Shown here piece by piece: positions 21,842 through 32,501 of a DNA stretch of 64,000 nucleotides; position 1 is the stretch's first letter; the number at the start of each line of letters is the position of its first letter. The stretch lies in assembly GCA_950097015.1 (NCBI GenBank), contig CATNEN010000001.1, forward strand, positions 14,191,001 through 14,255,000. Direction: 5' to 3'. The DNA is from Macrostomum hystrix. Its lineage: Eukaryota > Platyhelminthes > Macrostomidae. The notes beneath the pieces are model-generated. The model was not told where the DNA came from. It saw only the letters and a program-made list of their open reading frames with translations, and searched no databases. Made by a program: the position numbers and the translations under genes.

Positions 21842-23960
21842 CCGCTAACCCCTGGCAAATCAGACGACCTCAGGAGAGGTGGTGTTGCTCAGGGTGGCCC
21901 ATCGGACTCGCCTGCAGCATGGTCCTCCGCACTGTCAGTGGGAAAGACGTTGGCTCGCCCCGTATCCCTGAGGTACCGGGCAAGCTGAGGGATGCTCTCG
22001 GGCCTGCAAACATCGGAGAGAGTTGGGTTTGGCCCAAGGTGTTCAAGCCTTGCCCTGGTGAAAACTGGGCAGTGGCATATAAAGTGTTCGGCGTTTTCAC
22101 TGCCCGAGCTACAAAATGTGCATTTGTCCTCCTGGAGCTGGCCCTGGAGAAAGCAGTGCCGAGAGAAACAGCCCTGCCCTGAGAGGGCCATGCTGACTGC
22201 GCGGAGATCTCTGCGGTTCAGCCTTAAGAGGGCTTTGCGCAGGCGGTGAGACAGACATAGTACCGCTGCCCTTGACTGCTTGCAGTTTTGGGTCTTGGTC
22301 CATCTGTCCAGGTGCTGTGCCTCCATCCAGCGTTTCAGCTTGATGTTGGTCACAGTGACGGGGATAGGAGCGCCAGGTTCTGGCCCAGCCAGGGTGCTGG
22401 CTGCTCCAGCTTTTGCGAGCTGGTCCGCCATCTCATTCCCTGGGAAGCCAGCGTGACCTGGGATCCATTTGAGCTTGACCTCGTTGGCCCGCGCCAACTC
22501 GTTGAGCTGGGCGTTGCAGTCCAAGGTGGTCTTAGAGCAGGTGGTGCTTCGGTCGAGGGCCCGGAGGGCGGCTTGACTGTCGGAGTGGAAAAAGATCTTC
22601 CGGTCAGTGAGCCCCCTCTGGCGCAACTCTGCTGCACATGAACTGATGGCGAGCATCTCGTTCTGAAAAACGCTGGAGTTTTTCCCCGTGTGCTGGGAGT
22701 GAGTCCAGACGACCTCTCCTCCCTTGTAGATACAGGCTCCGAAACCTGAGATTCCGTTCATCAGGGAGCCGTCGGTATAGCAGTGGATTTCAGAGTCTGT
22801 CCAGCTGTTGTTTGCCTCCTGGCGAGGCTGAATTTCGACCTTGTACCTGTGGCTCAGGGTCAGAGTGGCGGGTATAGCATCGGAGAGGATGTGGAGCCCT
22901 TCGCACTCGCCCAGAATCTTGAGGCACAGATCGGAGTGGGGAGTGAGAGAGCGCTTTTTGAAGGCCCTCGAGAATTTGAACGTCACGCCGGCATCCATAA
23001 GGCGCCTGGTGCTCTTCGCGGCCTCTCCCTTGACGAAGATGTCCAAAGGAGTGGCTCCCAGGAAGGCGTTCATGCCTTCGAAGTGGGTGGAGGGTGAGGC
23101 GCCCATGGTCATACGACAGGCTCTACCCTGCACCCTGTAAAGCGCATCCAGGTTTCCCTGGGTACTCGTGGCGCTAGCCCAAATGAGGCTGGCGTACGAG
23201 ATCGAGGGTCTGATTATCGTTGTGTAGATCCACCAGAGCTTCTGGGGGTGAGGCCCCAAGTGGTGCCAACGGCTCGCCTGACTTGCGCCAGTATCGCCAG
23301 GGCCCTCTTGGTTTTGAAACGGAGGTGGTGACTCCATTTTAGCCTATGGTCCAAGATCAAACCAAGGCAACGAGTTTGCTTGCTCATGGCGATGTCCTTG
23401 CCGTAGAGAGTGAGGGGTTTCATGGTCCAACGTAGCTTGCTGGTAAACATGATCGCCACGGTCTTGGACTCGGAGAGTCTGAGCCCGCAGCGGGTCGCCC
23501 AGCTTACAGCTTTGTTGATGAAACTCTGGATGAGGTCTCTAATGGTGTCCGCTGAAGGTCCCGCGCAGGTGGCGGTCACATCGCCAGCGTATCCCACTTT
23601 TTGGACCGGATCTGGCTGAGCATCCTCAAGCAGCTCATCCATGACAAGGTTCCAAAGGAGAGGAGTAAGAACCCCGCCCTGAGGGCCCCCTTTCTGGACT
23701 GGTGCAGAAAGCGAGTGCCCATTGAGGTTAGCCACCACAGAGCGGTGCTGGATCATGTACATAATCCAGCGGACAAGGTGGGGGTGCGTGGCCCTAGATT
23801 CAAGGGCTCTACGAAACGCTTCGAAACGGACGTTGTCGAAGGCCGGACCTGGAGATGCTTGTTTAAGATCTTTGATTGCTGCCTTGCACTCATTCATGTT
23901 TATAGGATCGGCGATAGCTTCGACTGGATCACGAACTCTAATAACGTCAATATCATCAAT
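21842..23960 (-). pseudogene. RNase-H-bearing LINE, 5'-truncated
   Basis: The RT occupies about 23,897-23,260: QASPGPAFDNVRFEAF, QKGGPQGGVLTPLLWNLVMD, then VGYAGDVTATCAG where YADD is expected. After a frameshift near 23,260 the frame 23,337-21,889 continues through the thumb region (IIRPSISYASLIWAS) into RNase H: IHCYTDGSLMNG, NEMLAISSCA, FFHSDSQAALRAL and WIPGHAGFPGNEMADQLAK. A C-terminal Cys/His region (CTFCSSGSENAEHFICHC) ends it. The RT-RNase H-CCHC order fits the I/R1/LOA group. The changed catalytic Asp and the frameshift make it inactive. Confidence 0.85.
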
Positions 23961-24278
23961 TTCAGACTCTCCCTAACACCGCACTCCAGTATCTAACCTT
24001 CTCTTGCTCAGCCTCACTAGATTCTTCCGTCTCATCTGCCCATCTGTACATTAAATGTTTTTGTGTTTTTCTCATCGTTTTCTGTTTCGTTAGATTCAAA
24101 TACCGTAGGAAGTACATGTTTTTGTATTTGTATGTTTTTGTTTTTGTATTTTGTATTTGTTTTTGTTTTTGTTTTTGTTTTTGTTTTTGTATTGTATTTG
24201 TTTTTGTTTTTGTATTTTGTTTATGTATTATGTTTATATGTTTATTATTTATTTATTATTTATTTATTATTTATTATT

Positions 24279-24341
<63 letters not shown>

Positions 24342-24424
24342 ATTATTATTATTTATTTATTATTTATTATGTTTATATATGTATTATGTTTTTGTATTTT
24401 TGGAATTTTTTGGAATCGTTGATG
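23961..24424. repeat. T-rich microsatellites at the LINE-28S junction
   Basis: TTTTTG repeats (about 24,115-24,235) grade into TTTA and ATT repeats (about 24,240-24,375). They separate the truncated LINE from the truncated 28S gene. Confidence 0.85.
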
Positions 24425-25137
24425 CTTCAGGCAAGGACACACCAACGTACGAGCCCACAAGGAGCGGGCGCCGCTAGCTCGACGTCCTGGCCAAACAAGT
24501 CCGACGCCGGGGTCTATAACACAAACTGCCGAAGCAGGATGTCACCTTACGCGGGTAGCCAGTGTCGTCGGTCGTGGCGAAGGCACCAGGGAAAGTGCAC
24601 CGCGTCGAAGCTGGAATAGACCAACGAGATTGGTCTCAAAAGAGAGATCCAACGCTAGCCTGCCCAACCGCCGACACGGTTGAATTCCCTGGGCCAGTTT
24701 GAGCACCATCCGTTTGCCTCTAAGCGGTTTCACGTACTATTGAACTCTCTCTTCAAAGTTCCTTTCAACTTTCCCTCACGGTACTTGTCCGCTATCGGAC
24801 TCGTGCCAGTATTTAGCCTTGGATGGAGTTTACCACCCGCTTTGGCCTGCATTCCCAAACAAGTCGACTCGTAGGTAAACCCCAGGAACCAGTCGGAGCG
24901 TCTCTACGGGCCTTACACCATCTCTGGGCTTGAGCCACAATCAGGTGGACTTGAGACGCCTAGACTGGCACGAAGGGCAACCTTAACACCACATTTCCCA
25001 TTAACTTGCGCCAAGGGATTCGGTGTTGGGCTCTTCCCCGTTCACTCGCCGTTACTAGGGGAATCCTTGTTAGTTTCTTTTCCTCCGCTTAATAATATGC
25101 TTAAATTCAGCGGGTAATCACGTCTGATCCGAGGTCA
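24425..25137 (-). rRNA. 28S rRNA, 5' part only
   Basis: The minus strand begins GACCTCGGATCAGACGTGAT, then GCGGAGGAAAAGAAACTAAC, the standard 5' start of animal 28S. About 710 nt (D1 and following core) are present, ending in a microsatellite near 24,425. The rest of 28S is absent, so this is not a functional unit. Confidence 0.92.
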
Positions 25138-25477
25138 GGCAAAGAAATATAAACTAGACTTTTCACTACACATGATTTTTCATATAGGAAGGAGACAAAA
25201 GATACAGAACACACACATGAATACGTAGCGTGGTACAACTCTTCGAGCCTTACCGGCACGCATACATGCATAATAAAGAAGCATGTCTGCACTTTTCTCC
25301 CTTGAAACGTGCGTGTGAATGAAAATAAAGAACTTCATTCACACAAGTCAAGTGAGTAAACTCAGAGACTTTAAAGAGATGCTTAATTTACTTAATGTAC
25401 AAAAAACTGAGTACAAAAAGCAATAAGCGGTCTCCCAAATACGCTGATTGATAAAAGATACAGCGATAATTTGCTAA
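25138..25477 (-). other. ITS2
   Basis: Spacer between 5.8S and 28S, about 340 nt, AT-rich, with no homology recognisable by eye. Confidence 0.85.
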
Positions 25478-25593
25478 ACCGACCCTCGGCCAGGCGTGGC
25501 CACGGGGAAAACCCGAGGCCGCAATATGCGTTCAAGATGTCGATGTTCAAGATATCCTGCAATTCACACTAATTCACGCAGTTGGCTGCGCTT

Positions 25594-25626
<33 letters not shown>

Positions 25627-25633
25627 CAGAGTT
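25478..25633 (-). rRNA. 5.8S rRNA
   Basis: The minus strand starts AACTCTGAGCGGTGGATCAC and ends near CCGAGGGTCGGTTT, 156 nt. GAACATCGACATCTTGAACG followed by CATATTGCGGCC, and GCGCAGCCAACTGCG, match what I know of flatworm 5.8S genes and differ from the vertebrate form. This is the best evidence for the phylum. Confidence 0.93.
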
Positions 25634-26341
25634 GTTCATTATGCAAGTCACTATGGGCCTGCAAATACTTCGATCTAACCGAAGGGAAGCAAATCACTTC
25701 TCGGTGATCGGCAAACTCTCTGTGAATATAATAGTCACATTAAGTTTATGTTAATCAAACAGTGTGAAATTTGTTAAACGGCAGTCAGAGGTGGATACTC
25801 AAATAAACAATAGTGCTTGTTTGTGTCACTTCTTACTTGGAAGGGAAAAATATTTTTTTTCAAAACTACTAAAATCTGAGGTAGCAAACTCCCGTCAGGT
25901 CTGGGAGGAAAAGAAGTAACATTTCATTGAGCATCTCATTGAGCCTTGCGTCAGTGGTGTGCGCCAATTATAATGAATCCCAACCGAGCGCACCCTCTTT
26001 ACGACACTCAAGCACAGTTAGATTAAGTGAAAAAAAGTTTACACTTTTGGCTAACTGGCACAGGCACCTCTAACCAAGAGAATTAATTTTTATAGGTAAC
26101 ATGTGACCGCTGAACATTAGAATTGCCCGATGAGCAATAAGATTTTTCGGCAAGAGACTGATAGAGAGAGGCCCCCTTTTTTCCTCGACTCTTTATTAGT
26201 CTCTTACACGGCCCGCCGGCCTATTATTTTTTCTAGACATGCAATTAAGCATGCAGTTAATAGACCCGTCAGAGTAAAAATTGACACACTGGACTTGCTG
26301 TGTACTACTACTCTTTTCAGTATGTTTGTTTAGACATTCAG
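25634..26341 (-). other. ITS1
   Basis: About 708-nt spacer between 18S and 5.8S. No other feature is seen. Confidence 0.85.
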
Positions 26342-26393
<52 letters not shown>

Positions 26394-26466
26394 TGATCTT
26401 CTTCTCAGCATCCGACCTAATGTTTCCATCAGGTCGGCACCAATCCGAGGACCTTGCTAAACCATT

Positions 26467-26512
<46 letters not shown>

Positions 26513-26992
26513 ATCAACGCAAGCTGATGACTTGCGCTTACTGGGAATTCCTCGTTCACGGGGAATAATTGCAAGCCCCGATCCCTGTCACGAAGGGAAT
26601 TCAACAGATTACCCGATTCTTTCGAACCAGGAAAAACTCGCTGTCCCCTTCAGTGTAGCGCGCGTGCGGCCCCGAACATCTAAGGGCATCACAGACCTGT
26701 TATTGCTCAATCTCGTGCGCCTTTAAGACGCTTGTCCCTCTAAGAAGTCAGCACCGACGAAAAGGTATCGGCGTACTATTTAGCATGCTAGAGTCTCGTT
26801 CGTTATCGGAATTAACCAGACAAATCGCTCCACCAACTCGTAAGAACGGCCATGAACCACCACCCACCGAATCAAGAAATAGCTCTCAATCTGTCAATCC
26901 TAACAGTGTCCGGGCCGGGTGAGTTTTCCCGTGTTGAGTCAAATTAAGCCGCAGGCTCCACTCCTGGTGGTGCCCTTCCATCAATTCCTTTA
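26342..26992 (-). rRNA. 18S rRNA, 3' part, interrupted
   Basis: The minus strand ends in the canonical AAGGTTTCCGTAGGTGAACC and GGATCATTA. Going upstream, universal blocks are intact (GTACACACCGCCCGTCG; TTGACTCAACACGGG). Homology stops at TAAAGGAATTGATGG, where a run of A and foreign sequence replace the expected upstream 18S. The 5' two-thirds of 18S is not found in the window. Confidence 0.93.
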
Positions 26993-27830
26993 TTTTTTAA
27001 CTAGGCTCATAATCATTAGAGCGTAATCCTTGCCTAGTGTTTTCGCTAGTAGCAAAAATAAAGGTTCAAGAGCGGAAGGGACCACACCTGGAATGCTTTC
27101 CAGACCGCAGCCGATCCCCTCAAGGCCGATATCTGAAGCGTCTCTCCAATCGAGTTATTAATTCCAAGCAGCTTCAATTTTTCCAGCGTTTGAGCGAGGA
27201 TTGTATCGAGAGCTCCGATAGCAATTCCCACGACACGGACTTCGCCACTCACGTTCAGTGCTGATCTGACGGAGGGTTTTAGACATACATAATTTTCCTG
27301 CTTTTCCATTTCTCTGGTTCTTAGTACCATCTCATTCGATTCGTAGGGAACGGTCACCTCTACGATCGCAGCATTGTTCCCTTACCTGCAGAGCAGGTCA
27401 GGTTTGAACTTTTCCAGGTCTAGACAGACTGTTCTCTCTTTCCAGACTTCCCAGCCGCTCTTCACTAATTCTCGACCCAGTAGGTCCACGATGTAATCGT
27501 GACGACGCATCTGAGCAAGTTTCGTGAAGTGGCATTCATTCATCACATGCAGGTCTGTTTCTACTGCACGGCCGCATTTCCTGCACTTCAGTGTCTCAAA
27601 GTCTGTAACGCCGGGGTGGATGAACTGGCGGGTCTCAATTGTCCTGCTGAAAGTTTATTGACTGTGACGTAGTTACCACCTTTAACTACGCCCCGCCTAT
27701 CATGAAGCCATTGTGGCTTGACGGCTGACGCCCATCTTGCATTCATCAGCTTCCCTATTTGTGTTTGGAGGTAGCTGGTCAATGCTACTGTGTTAAAACT
27801 GCAAGATATCAATTCCCAACAATAAACTGA
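26993..27830 (-). mobile_element. R2-clade element inserted in 18S (R8-like), truncated
   Basis: The element has the same orientation as the rRNA. Its 3' end is an A run (TTAAAAAA) fused directly to the 18S sequence TAAAGGAATTGA. The sequence upstream encodes a restriction-like endonuclease domain. Non-LTR families specific to 18S are known (R7, R8); R8 is the one with this nuclease type. Assigning it to R8 rather than a new family is inference. The left (5') boundary is uncertain; similarity fades near 27,830. Confidence 0.7.
27046..27812 (-). pseudogene. Restriction-like endonuclease of the 18S-inserted element
   Basis: Reading the minus strand from about 27,650: FIHPGVTDFETLKCRKCG, then a zinc-type C-x2-C ... 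H-x4-C (CRKC, HVMNEC), then HDYIVDLLGREL, then KPDLL, then a TAA at about 27,385. The same frame resumes with AAIVEVTVPYES, the second acidic strand of the nuclease, and continues to the stop at 27,046. A frame change separates this from the 27,812-27,588 segment upstream (QIGKLMNARWASAVKPQW). One nonsense and at least one frameshift mean it is dead. Confidence 0.75.
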
Positions 27831-28754
27831 AGTGTGAAGCTTAGCGGTATCATGCTGCTAGAACTCGTATTTTTTATAAGAAAATTATTTTTACTAATCG
27901 ATTTTGAACTTAACCCCTGTTGATAGGTAGGCCTCGGGTGTTTGTGGGATGACGCTGATTTTCCAGCCAGTCATATTGCCAAGGGCGGTAGAGAACATCA
28001 GGTGCAGGTCATAGTTACGCAACTTTTTCAAGATAATTGTTAGAAAGCGACGCTGAAGTCTAGCTAGCTTGTTATATGAGCTGCAGGCAGCGCCACGGAA
28101 TGCACCAGTCAAGGTTAGTATATAGCTTTTTGTTATCAGTTATAGTATTTAGGGTTTCGGTCTCCGACAAACCATCGTGGTCCCAGTGCTTCTCACTAGA
28201 AGATGAAACAACTTCTCCACAATAGTGGGAGCAGACATTTCATGAATAGTCATGAATTTCAGCTAACAGCACATCAATATTGTCACAACCATTATTTCCG
28301 AGTCCTTACGAAAAATACATGGCTCGAACATGTTCTCGTAAGTATAACATTCTTCGGCGATGTTTCTAATTTAGTGCCAGGTTGACAAATCATTAACAAA
28401 TCGAACTCTACCATGTTAGAATAGTGAAATATTTCGTGTTTCTCCGCTCGATCTTTTCGAGATCGCAAATTGAGACTCGAAAATTAATGCCTGTCAAATA
28501 TTTCATGGGTAGAATTTTATTTGACAGAGATTAATTTTCCGGCCTCAATAAGCGACCTCGAAGAGATTTCTGCCTCCCAGTTTTTGTAAGGCGATAACCT
28601 ATCGTCGGATAGATTCTTTTGTATGCATGAGTCTAACTGCATGCAATATAATAACCCCTTTATTCGCTCTACGGTAATTCTAAGTATGGTCATTGAATTG
28701 TGGAACTTCTTCACGTGTATTCCTATTATATATACAAGTTTCTCAAATTGACAT
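27831..28754. other. Unassigned sequence
   Basis: A 72-codon minus ORF at 27,894-28,112 could belong to the 5' side of the 18S-inserted element, but I cannot show it. The rest is AT-rich with nothing recognised. Confidence 0.35.
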
Positions 28755-30031
28755 TTAAGCATGTCCATAAGCTCCAGCAGCCTCGACAACCTCCGCGGCA
28801 TTGCCCTCGAGTGCACGCTGGTTAAAGTCCTGAACATCGTCCTGCGCAACCGCCTGCTGCCCACTATCAATCAGCGGCTTCTTCACCTCCAGAGTGGTTT
28901 CCGCCCTGGCCGCTCGACCTCTGAGCAGGTGGCTGCCATCCGCTGCGTGGTCGAAGCCTGCAGGACGCGACTGATGTCGGCATCCATCGTTTTCGTCGAC
29001 TTCCTCAAAGCGTTTGATTCCATCAGCAGGCCGGCCATTGCATGGCTGCTCAAAGAACACGGCGTTCCACAATTGCTCATCCAAGCAGTGATGGACCTTT
29101 ACACCGACTCCAGTGCTTTTATTCAGACTGCAGACGGGCCCACGACTGAGTTCGCTACCACCTCTGGTGTTCTTCAAGGAGACACCCTTTCTCCTTTTCT
29201 TTTCGTGATGGTCATGGACTTCGTTCTCAGGCGCGCCCTACGCGACGACGATGGCTTCATGGTCACCCGCAGGCGTAGTGCCCGGCTCCCCTGCGTCCGC
29301 CTGACCTGCCTCGCCTATGCCGACGACGTCGCCCTGACCTGCTGTGACCCTGACGCAGCCCTGAGAGCGGTCTGTCGCCTGGCCGAGGAAGGCACATGGG
29401 CACAGCAACCGCCCCACCACTGCAACTTCCAGACGGCAATGTCATCAACACCTGCAAGGACTATAAGTACTTAGGTGTGCAAATTTTGGACGCCAACGCC
29501 ATCATCGAATACCGCAAGCAACAGGCCTGGCGCGCCCTCCACCTTCTGCGTACCATCTTTGACTCTACTGCCTCCGACGTCCTGAAGATCGGCCTCTTCC
29601 GCTCAGCTGTCGAATCCGTCCTTGCATATGGCCTCGAAGCAGTGCCGATGACGCCTACCCGTGAGGCTGCCCTGGAGGCGTCTCACCGACACCTGCTGAG
29701 GTCGGCGCTTGGCATCCGCTACCCTGAGACTGCGAGCAACGCCGAGCTGACCGCGAGAGCCCGTGTGCCCTCCCTCGCTCGTTCCCTGCAAAGGCGTCGG
29801 CAAATGCTGGCCGGCCACTGCCTGCGGGCTCATGCGAGGGGTGCGGGCCCACCGCTCGCGACCCTTCTGCTCAACCCGCCCAGTGAAGGCCTTCGACGTG
29901 GACAGGGCCGTCGCGTGACTCTACTTGATTGCCTTTTAACTGACTTGCAGAGTCTTGGCTTCTCCCCTCAGGCTGCTGCCAGGGCTGACTCCCGCGTTTT
30001 TCGGCAGCGTGTGTTCGCTGCAGTTTTCTAA
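28755..30031 (+). pseudogene. LINE reverse transcriptase, truncated
   Basis: The first frame (28,761-29,400) has RT motifs in order: LNIVLRNRLLPTINQRLL, QSGFRPGRSTSEQVAA, VFVDFLKAFDSISR, TSGVLQGDTLSPFLFVMVMD and CLAYADDVALTC (intact YADD). A frameshift near 29,390 leads to the second frame (29,396-30,031) with DYKYLGVQIL, then AWRALHLLRTIF and AVESVLAYGLEA. No endonuclease or RNase H is seen. The tail ends in TTA repeats at about 30,048-30,070, similar to LINEs that end in short repeats instead of poly(A). The clade is not certain; an RTE/CR1-like assignment is possible. Confidence 0.8.
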
Positions 30032-30047
30032 CCTCCGCAGCGTCCGT

Positions 30048-30070
30048 TATTATTATTATTATTATTATAA
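30048..30070 (+). repeat. TTA microsatellite at the LINE 3' end
   Basis: Seven or so TTA repeats shortly after the LINE stop codon, marking the probable 3' terminus. Confidence 0.7.
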
Positions 30071-30599
30071 TTGGACGGATGGCCTAATTTATATCATGGC
30101 TTCCACATCATGCCAGCCGGAAAGTTTTCTTCGTCTACGAGCGTACGTCTATAGACTTCTAAAGCGCAGACGTCACACAAATAACAAATAAAGAATTAGT
30201 ACGACGAATAACATCTGAAAGGACCAGATCCGAAACAAGTTATACAGAGTTCCACGCAGAAATTCGAGCTGCTGGGGCGACGTTAGTAAAATATCCTGGC
30301 GATCATTCCCCCAAGATTCCAAAAGATAGCCTCTTATCCAAAGACAGAACTCTCTTTTTATCTCGGCCCATTTGGAATCGATTTCGAATCCTTGAGATTT
30401 CCTGTGATCGTTTGTGTGGGATGCTCTTATCATTTTATCCTTTTATCCTCTTACCCTTAGTGTAGGATATGTAAATTACTAGATGCAAGTGTGGGTCTCT
30501 TTGGAACCTTCAAAGCAACGCCATAGACTGATGCTCATCCAAACTCTCTCATTGGTTAGAATTAATTCAGAGACGGAAATTCTGCTGGTATGCCACACG

Positions 30600-30624
30600 A
30601 ATCCGAGGACCTTGCTAAACCATT

Positions 30625-30661
<37 letters not shown>
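30600..30661 (-). pseudogene. 62-bp 18S rRNA shard
   Basis: Identical by eye to 26,442-26,503, including GACGGGCGGTGTGTAC, and abruptly different on both sides. It lies 3.9 kb from the interrupted 18S gene in the same orientation. Confidence 0.92.
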
Positions 30662-32371
30662 TAATAAAGAGCATATTATCTGTAAGCTGTGCAAATATGT
30701 GTAAATAATGACAAACGGCCTTCCAAACACTGGCGCTAACAGACTCCTCAGCTCCAAACCTTATACTCGCTTTTACTATTAGATGAGACTAAGCTAGAAC
30801 ATACAGTGAAAATGGCTAAAAAGTTAGCTAGTGAGAGCTCTACTCTAATCCTAGTGGCCTTTGACCCACTAAATGTAAGTATACAAATCGAATTAATTAT
30901 TGTACGATTTCTATTGTACCTTAAAGACAAAAAATATTTAAAACCAGCAGCAACAGCTACCTTCATATTGCTGCTGAAAGAGGTTAAAAAAACTGAGTCC
31001 GCTGATTATCCACTGATTTGACTTGGTTTTAGGGGAAAGCAAGTACAACATATTTTTAGCACTGAAGGCAAGAGATATTATTGGCTACTGAGACATTATA
31101 TTTAATAAATCGTATAATCACTTACACCAGTCGTGCATTTTTCGCAAGTTTTTATAGCAATGCAAAAATAGTAATTTTATGTTATAACCGGCTCAAAAAA
31201 TATTTCGCAACTGGGTAGGAGTTCTAAGCTTGATGCGGTAAAAGATTAAGTTCAAAAGAATAAACAAAGTGCACAAAATTTGCATGCAGCCTTTATTTTG
31301 TGCGAACATATTTTTAAGAAAATGAAAACACGTATACCAACTTAGGTAGGGTACTAAAAACTGCGGGAATCCAAAGGAAATATATCTTTTTGCTTGTAGT
31401 TTCATGACAGTCTACGCATTTTTATGCGAGCGAAACACACATTGCATACGTAATAAAAATACCAGACATTCAACATACTCTTATAGGCCAGTAATTATGT
31501 TTAACCGTGAAACGCATTTCATGACGGCTAACTAGTTTTCATACCAGCAGCCCACTATGAATCAGCCCACTCGTACTGAACCGAGCTAAAACCCCTCGAT
31601 GCACGCACAGCCCCTGTACCTATCAATGTACTCTAATTAATCTACTTGCAGTCCGAGCAGAATGTGTCGTATGCAGGTATCTTTCATCCTAGAGTATGCT
31701 TTCTCGTTAAACCAAGCAAAGTTGTCCAAAAAACTACTGGAATCTACATGAGCTTGAAATCTGAGTACGAAAAGATGATTATTAAACAGGGTGAGTTTGT
31801 CACATTGCTGCCGAGTGACCTATATTGGGTAATTGGAATCTATAATTTTAATAACTTAATGTTAAGTATATGAGCTGATGAACTTTAAATATATATTTCG
31901 TCAAGAAAAGCAAACACAAATTTACGATAGTCTGAATAGCAAAAGTAAAAACTGATTAATGACAGGCATGAAAAGTTATACCTTTAAATATTAAATTTTA
32001 AATTTTAAATTTAATTCTAAATTTGTAATTATTTAGAAGTAACCTAGGCATTAATTTCTATATTTTAAATTTCCTAGTTAGAACTCATCTTGTGGTTTAC
32101 TTCTTCATTGTTAACCCTTGTAGCACTGAAGCTATTAATAGCACTAAATTCTAGCTAAAAACCCATTACAGTAAAGTTCTCACACAAAGTCGCCTTAGCA
32201 AATGTAGACCCACTTGGTTCTTGATTTCTTAGCTCATACGTAACCTCGTGCGAAACGTCGCACTTTAATAGAACTTATCACTTACAGTATCTAAAATTAT
32301 TTAACCCATTTAATTATCGAAATCTGGACTAAATTTTTATATACCGCATTCTATGTAATAGCTGTAGTTGA
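30662..32371. other. AT-rich intergenic DNA
   Basis: Several short ORFs on both strands have no recognisable content. No repeat or RNA gene is seen. Confidence 0.45.
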
Positions 32372-32377
32372 TTTATT
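32372..32377 (-). terminator. Poly(A) signal candidate for the ankyrin gene
   Basis: AATAAA on the minus strand, 125 bp beyond the stop codon at 32,502. Confidence 0.45.
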
Positions 32378-32501
32378 CTATGCGTTAAATTATGAAAAAA
32401 AACATTTAGCTTTCTCAACTTGTGGATTAAAAAATTTACATTTCGTTTTAAAAATGTTCAAAACGAACCTTTAATACCCTTGTAGAAAAGTCGAGAATAT
32501 G

